From: Enterovibrio baiacu
Lineage (GTDB): Bacteria; Pseudomonadota; Gammaproteobacteria; Enterobacterales; Vibrionaceae
DNA: 64,000 nucleotides
NCBI RefSeq assembly: GCF_004120195.1
Contig: NZ_SCHN01000005.1
Coordinates: forward strand, 467,800-531,799
Direction of reading: 5' to 3'
Part shown: positions 56,810-64,000 of the stretch, one piece after another
Layout: the number at the start of each line of letters is the position of its first letter
Numbering within the stretch: position 1 is the stretch's first letter
Notes under the pieces: generated by a model
What the model saw: only the letters and a program-made list of their open reading frames with translations
Database searches by the model: none
Told to the model about the DNA's origin: nothing
Position numbers and translations under genes: made by a program

Positions 56810-57943
56810 ATGACACAACAAGGAACGCCTCTACGCTACGGTATTCTCGGGTGCGGCATGATGGGACGCGAGCACATTCGCAATATTCAACTGTTAGACA
56901 ATGTCGAAATCACTGTGCTGGCCGAACCAAATACAGAAATGCGCGAGCTTGCTCATGCCTTGGTGCCTAACGCAACCTGCGTAAATGATTTAGAGGCCTT
57001 GTTAGCCACAGACAATGTGGATGCCATTGTGGTGGCAACCCCCAACTACCAACATGCAGAGCAACTGGTGGAGATGTTGAGACAATGTCCTTTGCCCATC
57101 TTGATTGAAAAGCCCGTCTGCACGCGCATTGAAGACGTAAACATGTTGCTCGACGCCGCTGCCAATCACCCCTCGCCTATTTGGGTGGCGATGGAATACC
57201 GTTATATGCCGCCGATCACCAAGTTACTCTCATTGCTCGATAACGGGGAAGTCGGCCAACGTCATCTGTTTTCGATTCGCGAACACCGTTTCCCTTTCTT
57301 AGAGAAAGTGGATGACTGGAACCGCTTCAATCACAAAACGGGCGGGACCCTGGTTGAAAAATGCTGCCACTTTTTCGATCTCATGCGTTTGTTAACCCAA
57401 GCTAACCCCGTTCGCGTCTTTGGTTCTGGCAGCCAAGCCGTGAACCACCGCGATGAACAATATGACGGTCAAACACCTGACATTCTCGACAATGCTTTTG
57501 TCACCGTAGAATTTGGCAATGGAACACGTGCCAGCCTTGAACTGTGCATGTTCGCGGAGGGCTCTCGCTACCAAGAAGAAATCTGCGCAGTGGGCGATGC
57601 CGGTAAAGTAGAATGCTTTGTGCCCGGCCCCGGCCGTTTTTGGCCGACCGACACACTCGGCGACGCGCCAGTATCAAAAGTCATCTCTAGCCCTCGTAAC
57701 CCGAAAGGGCCAAAGCAGATGGACGTACCTGTCGACCCAGAGTTGCTAGAAGCAGGCGATCACAACGGCTCAACCTTCTATCAACACCAGAAGTTTCAGC
57801 GCGCCATCTTGGGTGAGCAATCTGTGGAAGTGACGCTGGAAGACGGTCTTAAAGCCGTGGTATTAGGCCTAGCCGCACAAGAGGCGATCAAGCAACACAA
57901 GGTGATCAACATTACACAAGGCGGGTTGGGGTTTGAGGGATAA
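56810..57943 (+). CDS. Gfo/Idh/MocA-fold enzyme, candidate NAD-dependent glycosidase of the sulfosugar pathway
   Basis: 377 residues from ATG 56810 (AAGGACAATGCA upstream). Rossmann loop YGILGCGMMGREH, EKP motif in ILIEKPVCTRIEDVN, and GGTLVEKCCHFFDLMRLL with a Cys-Cys-His core in the second domain. Most relatives are NAD(P) sugar dehydrogenases, but families GH109 and GH188 use the same fold for NAD-dependent glycoside cleavage, and GH188 members act on sulfoquinovosides. It is co-directional with gntR and divergent from the monooxygenase operon, and no GH31 sulfoquinovosidase is in the window. The glycosidase idea is a hypothesis; a plain dehydrogenase remains possible. Confidence 0.8.
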   Translation: MTQQGTPLRYGILGCGMMGREHIRNIQLLDNVEITVLAEPNTEMRELAHALVPNATCVNDLEALLATDNVDAIVVATPNYQHAEQLVEMLRQCPLPILIEKPVCTRIEDVNMLLDAAANHPSPIWVAMEYRYMPPITKLLSLLDNGEVGQRHLFSIREHRFPFLEKVDDWNRFNHKTGGTLVEKCCHFFDLMRLLTQANPVRVFGSGSQAVNHRDEQYDGQTPDILDNAFVTVEFGNGTRASLELCMFAEGSRYQEEICAVGDAGKVECFVPGPGRFWPTDTLGDAPVSKVISSPRNPKGPKQMDVPVDPELLEAGDHNGSTFYQHQKFQRAILGEQSVEVTLEDGLKAVVLGLAAQEAIKQHKVINITQGGLGFEG

Positions 57944-57974
57944 CTGTTCTCAATTCGCTAAATAAACCGACCCG

Positions 57975-58005
57975 AGCCGACATTCCAAAGATGTCGGCTT
58001 TTTGT
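57975..58005 (+). terminator. Rho-independent terminator of the gntR operon
   Basis: Stem AGCCGACAT/ATGTCGGCT, 7-nt loop, then TTTTTG, 32 bp after the Gfo/Idh stop. Confidence 0.88.
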
Positions 58006-58043
58006 TTCTTAGTACCTTTAGATGTCAATTGTAAATTTGCGCA

Positions 58044-58062
58044 AATGAGAACCATTATCATT
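58044..58062 (+). promoter_or_regulatory. Fur box
   Basis: AATGAGAACCATTATCATT fits the Fur consensus (GATAATGATAATCATTATC) at most positions, including the ATTATCATT half. It lies 75 bp before the siderophore-interacting protein start, as expected for iron repression. Confidence 0.75.
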
Positions 58063-58136
58063 GACAAGGTGCAGGGTATGACGATATTGTGAGCAGGCAA
58101 TGATGACAAACACACATAAAAACAAAGAGACAATGA

Positions 58137-58913
58137 ATGAAAAAACCTAGCCCTACATCGCTTGTTGTTCAGTCCAGCACACAGATCACCCCTAACATGC
58201 AACGCATTGAGCTTTATGGTGAAGGATTGGCACGTTTTCCTGCTGATTGCGAAGGCGGCTACATCAAATTGCTGTTCACAAAAGAAGGCAGCACAGATTT
58301 AAGCAATCTAGCCGACGGTGAGCGTCCTGTCATGCGCACCTATACCATTCGAACACTCGACTTCATTACCCAAACAATGACCGTTGATTTCGTTCGTCAT
58401 GAAGTCGACGATTGCGGTTGTGGCCATGCGGCGCGTTGGGCACTTAACGCAAAACCCGGCGATACCATCAACATCGCAGGCCCTGGCACGATTCAAAACA
58501 TCAACAGTGCAGCGGATTGGTTCTTCATGGTAGCTGACATGACATCCCTGCCTGCCCTATCAGCAAAAGTCAAAACCCTGCCGAACAACGCAAAAGGCTA
58601 TGCCGTGGTTGAGGTGCTGTCCAAAGAAGACATTCAAGTACTTGATGCACCTGAAGGCATAGAGTTTGATTGGGTAATGGCGGGCGAAAGTGACTCCTTG
58701 GCAACCCGCGCGAAACAAAAAGTATGGCTGGATGGCGATGTTTTCGTGTGGAGCGCGAGCGAATTCGACACAATGCGCGAGCTTCGCCAGTACTTCCGCA
58801 ATGAAAAAGACGTCGACCGCGACAATATCTACATCAGTAGTTATTGGAAAAATGGCGTCACCGAAGAAGGCCACAAAGTGATTAAGCAAAAAGACGCGGA
58901 AGGCGTAGCTTGA
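58137..58913 (+). CDS. Siderophore-interacting protein (ViuB/YqjH-type ferric reductase)
   Basis: 258 residues. FAD-binding block PVMRTYTIRTLD (RxYT), then VDFVRHEVDDCGCGHAARWALNAKPGDTINIAGPG. NAD(P)H-side motifs DWFFMVADMTSLPALSAKVKTLP and VFVWSASEFDTMRELRQYFRNE follow, with the C-terminal ISSYWKNGVTEEGHK typical of the family. It releases iron from imported ferric siderophores in the cytosol by reduction. The Fur box upstream predicts induction in iron shortage. It is monocistronic, with a terminator after it. Confidence 0.93.
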   Translation: MKKPSPTSLVVQSSTQITPNMQRIELYGEGLARFPADCEGGYIKLLFTKEGSTDLSNLADGERPVMRTYTIRTLDFITQTMTVDFVRHEVDDCGCGHAARWALNAKPGDTINIAGPGTIQNINSAADWFFMVADMTSLPALSAKVKTLPNNAKGYAVVEVLSKEDIQVLDAPEGIEFDWVMAGESDSLATRAKQKVWLDGDVFVWSASEFDTMRELRQYFRNEKDVDRDNIYISSYWKNGVTEEGHKVIKQKDAEGVA

Positions 58914-58946
58914 GTAGGCGTTGATAAAAAGACGGTTAAACATTGT

Positions 58947-58974
58947 AAAAAGGGCTTATTAAAGCCCTTTTTTT
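58947..58974 (+). terminator. Rho-independent terminator
   Basis: Stem AAGGGCTT/AAGCCCTT, 4-nt loop, flanked by A and T runs, just after the siderophore-interacting protein gene. Confidence 0.88.
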
Positions 58975-59154
58975 GATCAGTGATCGGCAGTGCTAAGGCG
59001 TTATGAAGTTAGGCTATCTTAGCCAAACATTGATTGTCTAACGCAACAGGATTCAAAGAATATATCGTTTAACCAGTTACCCTTCATCTTCAAAGCGCGT
59101 TTACGAGCCAAGAAACACAAGACGTTGGAGCTGATGACACTATGATTTCTTAAG

Positions 59155-59334
59155 GTGTCTGTCCCGCTAATTTTTGTCACCACAAGCTTCTTGTTCACTG
59201 CACCGATAGCCGAAGCAAGTTTGGGTGGCTTCCCTGCAATCTCAGTCGTACCCGGGCAATTCCTGCTGAAAGACATTGTATTGTTATCAGCAGCAGTCTC
59301 TCTGCTTGCCAAAGCACTTCTAAGAGACGAGTAA
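59155..59334 (+). pseudogene. C-terminal remnant of a DUF417 (YkgB/RclC-like) membrane protein gene
   Basis: The plus-strand frame from GTG 59155 reads VPLIFVTTSFLFTAPIAEASLG, then GFPAISVVPGQFLLKDIVLLSAAVSLLAKAL and a stop. This matches the last ~60 residues of DUF417 inner-membrane proteins (TTPE...LGGFP...GRFLLKDIVLL). The ~100 upstream residues are missing or scrambled, and no start is present. A terminator follows directly, as after a once-intact gene. Confidence 0.65.
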
Positions 59335-59354
59335 AACAGACTCAGATATTGAAT

Positions 59355-59385
59355 AAAGAAAGGCGCTTAAATGCGCCTTTCTTTT
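59355..59385 (+). terminator. Rho-independent terminator after the DUF417 remnant
   Basis: Stem AAAGAAAGGCGC/GCGCCTTTCTTT with a 6-nt loop and a T-rich end. Confidence 0.85.
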
Positions 59386-59625
59386 GTGTTCTATCGCGGT
59401 ATTTTTCTTGTTGTATGGGCGATGAGAGCAGCTTTGTTGAGATTCGCTGTCATAGCCACATGGGAGTGAGCGACGAACGCGATGAGATACGAAAAGAATA
59501 TCGTTCAATTACTTATCTTTTATCTCCAGATCGCGTTTATGAGCTTAGAAACATAAAGAAATAGCTCTGACAAAGCTATGATTTTATTAGGATGTCTGTC
59601 CTGGCAAATGTTCATTAGCAGCACT

Positions 59626-60069
59626 TCACCACCCATTCTTTCAAGGTTGGGGTTTGACAAAGCCGATTGGCTGAACGCCTGAACCCACGTAGGAAGAGGC
59701 AGGTTAGTCGGCAGCAGCCAAGCCATTAAGGCCGCGCTGCCCCACCTAAACAGAAAGCGACTTTCAGGATTCAGGTTGCCTGATAGCTAAACCTTCTCCT
59801 CGCGCAATTTTAAACAGCTAACAGGCCATCGCCTGTTTTCGTGCTGCCTGAAAACTTATAAATTTAGCGTGATTTCTGGAAAGCTGTTCTTCACAAGCCA
59901 CTCTGAGCACCTGTCCAACAAATTCAACTTTATAATAATCACTTATTTACTGGTTAATCAGTACCTTTCTCCAAAAGTGCCTGTCTCTGTTTTTTTCTGT
60001 CCCATCGATATAAAATATTTTAGTTTGGCATTTCGGGAGCGTAAATACATATCCCCAACATCAACCATT
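59626..60069. other. Decayed, AT-rich stretch before the RHS module
   Basis: No intact gene. A small hairpin AACAGGC-CATC-GCCTGTT lies near 59820-59837 and is followed by TTTC. Short frames toward 60.0 kb show no family features; they may be remnants of older toxin/immunity cargo. Confidence 0.45.
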
Positions 60070-60657
60070 TCATTTTTTGTACATACAGTTAAGAAAATAC
60101 AAATAATCTTCTCCATCTAAGTCAGGATAAAAACCACCCAAATCTTCCAATGCAAATATTGAGTTAGGGTGATAATCTAAGAAATATTTCAAAAAGCCGT
60201 TGCTAGAATCAAGGGAAATCGTCGCAGCACTTGTGAATCGGTAAAAAACAGGTTCTAAAAACAGCATCCTAGCATTCTCACTATCTATATTATCTAGTAT
60301 AGTATAAAACCTATCGTAATCGCCATAAGTAGAATATAACACCACCAATTCATTTAATGCCAATGGGAAAAAATTTGAATCATCATATAACCTAGGATTA
60401 TTTTTCAGTGCTTCATATATACTAATCTCGATAAGTTTCAATTTTTCTTTAAAATCCAAACCAATTAAATCCGAGGGAGATATCCCGAGATACTCTATCA
60501 ACCAACGAGATTTACTTTCTGACACTTCAACTCCTACAGGTTTCACGCTAACCGAACTTTTTAAAAATGCGGCAATATGAGTTCCACAATTCTCCGAGTA
60601 ACCCCAAACAGGAAAAGATAAAAATATAAAAACACAAGAAAATAATTTTTTACTCAC
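60070..60657 (-). CDS. Exported protein, probable immunity partner of the RHS toxin, GTG start
   Basis: 195 residues starting at GTG 60657, which overlaps the RHS stop by 4 bp (GTGA), so the two are translationally coupled. The signal peptide is MSKKLFSCVFIFLSFPVWGYS. The mature part is acidic and alpha-helical with no recognised family. Position directly after a polymorphic toxin and low GC, like the toxin tip, are the classic marks of an immunity gene. The export signal suggests the toxin acts in the periplasm or that protection happens there. Confidence 0.72.
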   Translation of the reverse strand: MSKKLFSCVFIFLSFPVWGYSENCGTHIAAFLKSSVSVKPVGVEVSESKSRWLIEYLGISPSDLIGLDFKEKLKLIEISIYEALKNNPRLYDDSNFFPLALNELVVLYSTYGDYDRFYTILDNIDSENARMLFLEPVFYRFTSAATISLDSSNGFLKYFLDYHPNSIFALEDLGGFYPDLDGEDYLYFLNCMYKK

Positions 60658-63600
60658 TTGTTAAATTCCTTATTCCAAGCCTCTGGAATCCAAATAAACT
60701 CAATACCAACATCATGCTGATCGCTGATAACATGAGGGTATAGCTTATGCCCGCTTCTTTCCCAGTAATTTTCATATGTACTAAATATAAACTCAACAAA
60801 TGCAGCACCCGCAATCTCAGCAGGCTTAAATGCTGGTATAGATATTGACGTAATATTACCATTATCATCACTTGAAATTGAGTTTAGCGAACCTGCCACA
60901 TCCGAAATTACATTTCCAACCTTCTCAACCTCGCCCCCCAAAAGACCTATACCAGTTTTGGCTGTATATGCTTGAAAATAAGCACCATTTATTACACCAA
61001 CATGCCTAGAGTCTGCTTTAACGTCTAAGTGAGTACCATACTTATCATTAAATTCATGTATTTTCAGTTCTCCCTGCGCCATATTATAGCTATCCTTCGT
61101 CAAAGATCGAGTTAGATCATTGTACATTGACAGAAAATCTTTTTTATCACCAGGTGTCAGCTTATCAAAATACACATCCAAATCTTCATCCGAAATGTGG
61201 AATATCGGATTGGAAAACTCTGCAGTTTCATCTTCAGAAAATACACTCCCTATTAATTTATCGACCCCTTTTTTAATGATTTCATCTTTCATTGCCTTGT
61301 TAAAGGCATTTTCATCAAAGGTTCGACTAGTCATTTTTTTAATGCTAAACCCATTCATTTCAGATTTCTTTAAAAGCTTAGCCCAGCCATCATAGTCATC
61401 TGAAGACTGATTATATTCAGAATCATTCCTTATAGATTCCAAGAACACCTTTCTTCGTTGGAGTTTGACTTCTCTGTTGTAAAAAGCCTCAAGCCTCTCT
61501 TCCTGATAATCATCCCTCGCACTACTTGTCGACGCTGTACCTAACGCATTACCAAACGCATCCGTTAGTAATCTACCAGCATTACGACTGAATGATTCTC
61601 CCCTCAACGCTGTCGCTGTCGCTGAACTCACAAAGTTATCGATGGTGTCCCCGACGATGCCTAAGCCTTTCGTAAGCTGCGCCGAACCGACACTGATCGC
61701 TGAGCTTACGGCTGAGGCCGCGAGATTTGTCCAACTGAATGAGACGTCCTCACCCAATAATTTTGAGCCCAAATAGTTCCCGCCGTAGCTCGTCGCACTG
61801 CTGACAGAAGCATTACCAGCTTGACGCCAAGCCAGATTCGCTGCATCAGGGTTAGCATTAAACACTCCGTATTCACCAAGCGCCCCGCCGATGCCCGATG
61901 CTGCTGCGGCAGTTAATCCACCTAACGCGACCTGCGTCCACGAAAAGTCATCAACAACACCGAGCCCTTTACCAACCAGCTGTGATGCGGCTGAGCCGAC
62001 TGCGCCACCAATGGCTGCGGCTCCAGCCAACTGGAGAGAAGCGACTAAACCTGTACCTAGTGAGGCAGCACCACCTGCCGCTACACCACCCAGCGCTCCC
62101 AAGCCAGCGGCACCGACACCACCACCCAGTAAACTCCCGCCCGCAAACAGCGTCGCCGCCGCCCCAGCCGTATAAACGGTCACCACAACCGCCACAACCG
62201 CCATCACGATCATCGCAATCGGGTTACAGCTCTTCTTCGGTGGTGGCAGGGCAATCGGGTCTGGGTTTACATTGCCCAATATTTCACTTTCGTTGTAAGG
62301 CTTGAAGCTCTCTGCGCCATTAAAGGTCTGAGTGTGCTGGTTGGGAATGACCAACAGCTTGCCTTCGGTGAGTGGCTCCGTTGGTGATAGGCCATTGGCA
62401 TCCGCAATCAGATACCAGTAGCGGCTGTCGCCATACACCACTTGCGCAATGCGCTGCAGAGTGTCATTGGCGCCCACTGTATAGGTGCCAGGTTGTTGAC
62501 CGGCGCTGCTGCCGCTGTCATCGAGCAGGTCGGCATCGACTTTGCCTTTGGTGATGGTTGCTAGTGGGTTGCCCGAGGTCGTGAGGTTCGCTAGCAGTGT
62601 GTTTTCTTTAACATCCAGCTGCAGCGCGATTTGCCCATTGAAATCAGTGAGGTGCTTACGTTCACTCTCTTCTCGAGTACTGGTGATGCCGCTAAGCTGA
62701 CCCGCACTGTTGTACGCGTAAGTGGTCGTACCCGCCTTAAAGCCACTCCCATTGCCTTCTCGCGTGGAGTTCGCGGTAATGGTATTTTTCTGGAAGCTCT
62801 CGCGGCCTTTATAAGCATACGTAAGGGTATCAACACCGCCGTCATCTTTATGATAAACGGTCCTTTGCTGATGCATCTGTCCGCTGAAGTGGTAATCGAA
62901 GTGCACTGTATAAGCGAGCTGGGTGCCGTCTTTCACATCTTGAGATATCAGGCGACCATCCAAATAACCAAAATCGGTATTTGCGGTTTTGGCCCCCGTC
63001 TGGCTGCTGATACGTCCGTTGACGTAATCAAACTTGTAGGTGATATCGCTTTGGGACGTTGCCTGTCCCATCCGACTGTTTTCTTGAGTCATCAAACGGG
63101 TTTGATGTTCAGTACCGCCTTCTATCTCATAGGCTTTTACTCGGAAGAGATGACCGTGCTTATCGTATTCAAACACTTCCTTGGTATGGATTAGTGCTGT
63201 CACATCTTCTCGGGTTTTATTCTCCCACCGATGCTCTACTTCTTTCTGCCCCAGCGTGTTGTACGTGATTTTGCGGTCACCGGCTCGGTTGCCAATGCTG
63301 TCAAACTCAACATCATTGGTGCGGGTATGTGACCCCACCATGCGGTTGTCTTTGTCATAGTGGTACCAGCGGGTACTGTTTTGCTCGCCCGTGGTGATGA
63401 TTTTCCGGCGGTTACCTACCTCGTCATACCGGTATGTTACGAAAGAGGCTTTCAGCGATTGCCCAAATGCACTCACCGCCTCATTACTTATGCTTTCAAT
63501 GCGGCCAAGGTTATCCCATTGTGTTGTCGTAACGAGTGTCGTATCACCATCTTGCAGGGTTCGGCGCGTCTCTTTGCCGTCAGCGTTGTAGTGGTAAGAC

Positions 63601-64000
63601 TCGGTTTTGCTGCCCGTGGCTTGACGTTTTAGTAAGCCATTTTCCCAATAGTCATAGTCAATGCTAATGGCACCAGCTTTCTCATCCAATTGCCCATACT
63701 TATCATAATGGTGCTCCACCACACTCCCGTCATACAGGGTCTCGGTGCTGAGTTTGCCGAACGCATCATAGACTGACGTTTTTCTCGCGCGCTCGCTCCC
63801 ACCGTACAGCAAGATATCTGCTTGCTTGTTACCAAAACTGTCATAGGTGTAGCGCTTGTGCTGTCCGTTACCTTGCGTTTCCAGTACACGTCCCGCTGAG
63901 TCATACCGGGTATAAATTTCATAGCCCGCCCCGCCGAACCACTGTTCGTGGTAGCGCTGTCCGGCCTGGTCATAGGCGTATTTGGCATACACCTGCAAAT
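60654..64000 (-). CDS. RHS/YD-repeat polymorphic toxin with LysM and novel C-terminal domain (5' end outside window)
   Basis: About 1115 residues are visible; the gene enters from the right edge, so the true start is not seen. YD repeats (e.g. YDSAGRVLETQGNGQHKRYTYD, YDEVGNRRKI, YDKDNRMVG) run for ~490 residues. Next a LysM domain (~503-552: YTVGANDTLQRIAQVVYGDSRYWYLIADANGL ... LLVIPN), then a Cys-Pro linker and a Gly/Ala-rich hydrophobic region (~590-800). From ~824 an unrecognised ~290-residue charged domain ends IPEAWNKEFNK. The usual PxxxxDPxGL core end is absent. The last part is AT-rich compared with the repeats, a sign of tip exchange. The 4-bp overlap with an exported small protein suggests a toxin-immunity pair. 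Confidence 0.85.
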   Translation of the reverse strand, partial: LQVYAKYAYDQAGQRYHEQWFGGAGYEIYTRYDSAGRVLETQGNGQHKRYTYDSFGNKQADILLYGGSERARKTSVYDAFGKLSTETLYDGSVVEHHYDKYGQLDEKAGAISIDYDYWENGLLKRQATGSKTESYHYNADGKETRRTLQDGDTTLVTTTQWDNLGRIESISNEAVSAFGQSLKASFVTYRYDEVGNRRKIITTGEQNSTRWYHYDKDNRMVGSHTRTNDVEFDSIGNRAGDRKITYNTLGQKEVEHRWENKTREDVTALIHTKEVFEYDKHGHLFRVKAYEIEGGTEHQTRLMTQENSRMGQATSQSDITYKFDYVNGRISSQTGAKTANTDFGYLDGRLISQDVKDGTQLAYTVHFDYHFSGQMHQQRTVYHKDDGGVDTLTYAYKGRESFQKNTITANSTREGNGSGFKAGTTTYAYNSAGQLSGITSTREESERKHLTDFNGQIALQLDVKENTLLANLTTSGNPLATITKGKVDADLLDDSGSSAGQQPGTYTVGANDTLQRIAQVVYGDSRYWYLIADANGLSPTEPLTEGKLLVIPNQHTQTFNGAESFKPYNESEILGNVNPDPIALPPPKKSCNPIAMIVMAVVAVVVTVYTAGAAATLFAGGSLLGGGVGAAGLGALGGVAAGGAASLGTGLVASLQLAGAAAIGGAVGSAASQLVGKGLGVVDDFSWTQVALGGLTAAAASGIGGALGEYGVFNANPDAANLAWRQAGNASVSSATSYGGNYLGSKLLGEDVSFSWTNLAASAVSSAISVGSAQLTKGLGIVGDTIDNFVSSATATALRGESFSRNAGRLLTDAFGNALGTASTSSARDDYQEERLEAFYNREVKLQRRKVFLESIRNDSEYNQSSDDYDGWAKLLKKSEMNGFSIKKMTSRTFDENAFNKAMKDEIIKKGVDKLIGSVFSEDETAEFSNPIFHISDEDLDVYFDKLTPGDKKDFLSMYNDLTRSLTKDSYNMAQGELKIHEFNDKYGTHLDVKADSRHVGVINGAYFQAYTAKTGIGLLGGEVEKVGNVISDVAGSLNSISSDDNGNITSISIPAFKPAEIAGAAFVEFIFSTYENYWERSGHKLYPHVISDQHDVGIEFIWIPEAWNKEFNK

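Larger units (their letters stand above)
59055..59625 (+). repeat. Two diverged ~130-bp direct repeats around the DUF417 remnant
   Basis: 59055-59195 and about 59490-59625 align by eye along their length: AAAGAATAT...CGTT, then CGCGTTTA-GAGC--AGAAACA, then TATGATTT--TTA-G-TGTCTGTCC. Between and after them the sequences differ. They look like old duplicate copies of the same gene tail, with the second more degraded. Confidence 0.55.

Noticed and set aside
59869..60120. 83-residue plus-strand frame
   Set aside because: Low-complexity AT-rich sequence without homology features, and it overlaps the end of the coupled immunity candidate.
63980..64000. Start codon of the RHS gene near the right edge
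   Set aside because: The in-frame TTG there is inside the YD-repeat pattern with no ribosome site; the gene clearly continues past the window.

Overview
The window reads as a chromosomal stretch of a marine gammaproteobacterium of the family Vibrionaceae. The basis is an operon for a His-rich zinc protein (ZrgA/DUF2796) with a Zur box, a DUF2960 small protein, a GH18 chitinase, large RND and TRAP systems, moderate GC with AT-rich spacers, and a tRNA-Asn followed by repeated tRNA tails. An Enterovibrio/Grimontia-like member would fit, but the genus is a guess.

Layout. 1-9 kb: a c-di-GMP phosphodiesterase fused to a PTS EIIC-like membrane domain (cut by the left edge), DcuC, a two-gene RND efflux pump without its own outer-membrane channel, and an FMN reductase. 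9-16.4 kb: an orphan family-5 solute-binding protein directly before a large chemoreceptor that ends in a CheR-docking pentapeptide, then a divergent MATE/LysR pair. 16.4-20.1 kb: a zinc operon (DUF2946-like protein, His-rich ZrgA, ABC ATPase, FtsX-type permease, DUF3299 protein) behind a near-perfect Zur box. 20.2-20.65 kb: tRNA-Asn with promoter, terminator and three 107-bp repeats carrying its 3' tail. 20.7-34.5 kb: housekeeping and accessory genes (two phosphatase/dehydrogenase-type enzymes, a GGDEF protein, an SBP, chitinase, lipase, several small conserved proteins). 34.9-39.1 kb: two secreted Calx-beta paralogues in tandem. 39.1-47 kb: YaiI, cytochrome c, a Tat-exported PhoX-like protein, YgiD, a decayed cysteine-hydrolase pseudogene, an Mpo1-like protein, LysE, GNAT and two VOC proteins. 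47.7-50 kb: KatG with a signal peptide.

50.1-58 kb is the most interesting metabolic region. A tightly coupled leftward operon encodes an SsuD-type FMNH2 monooxygenase, an aldo-keto reductase, a flavin reductase and a complete TRAP transporter. Diverging from it are a GntR/UTRA regulator and a Gfo/Idh-fold enzyme. The three enzymes match, in kind and combination, the sulfolytic monooxygenase (SmoA/SmoB/SmoC) route for sulfoquinovose, here apparently served by a TRAP importer instead of an ABC importer. The Gfo/Idh-fold protein could be an NAD-dependent glycosidase that feeds it.

58-64 kb: a Fur-box-controlled siderophore-interacting reductase, remnants of a DUF417 gene, and a leftward RHS/YD-repeat polymorphic toxin (start beyond the right edge). 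The toxin carries a LysM domain, a hydrophobic Gly/Ala-rich segment, an unrecognised AT-rich C-terminal domain and a translationally coupled exported protein that is the likely immunity partner.
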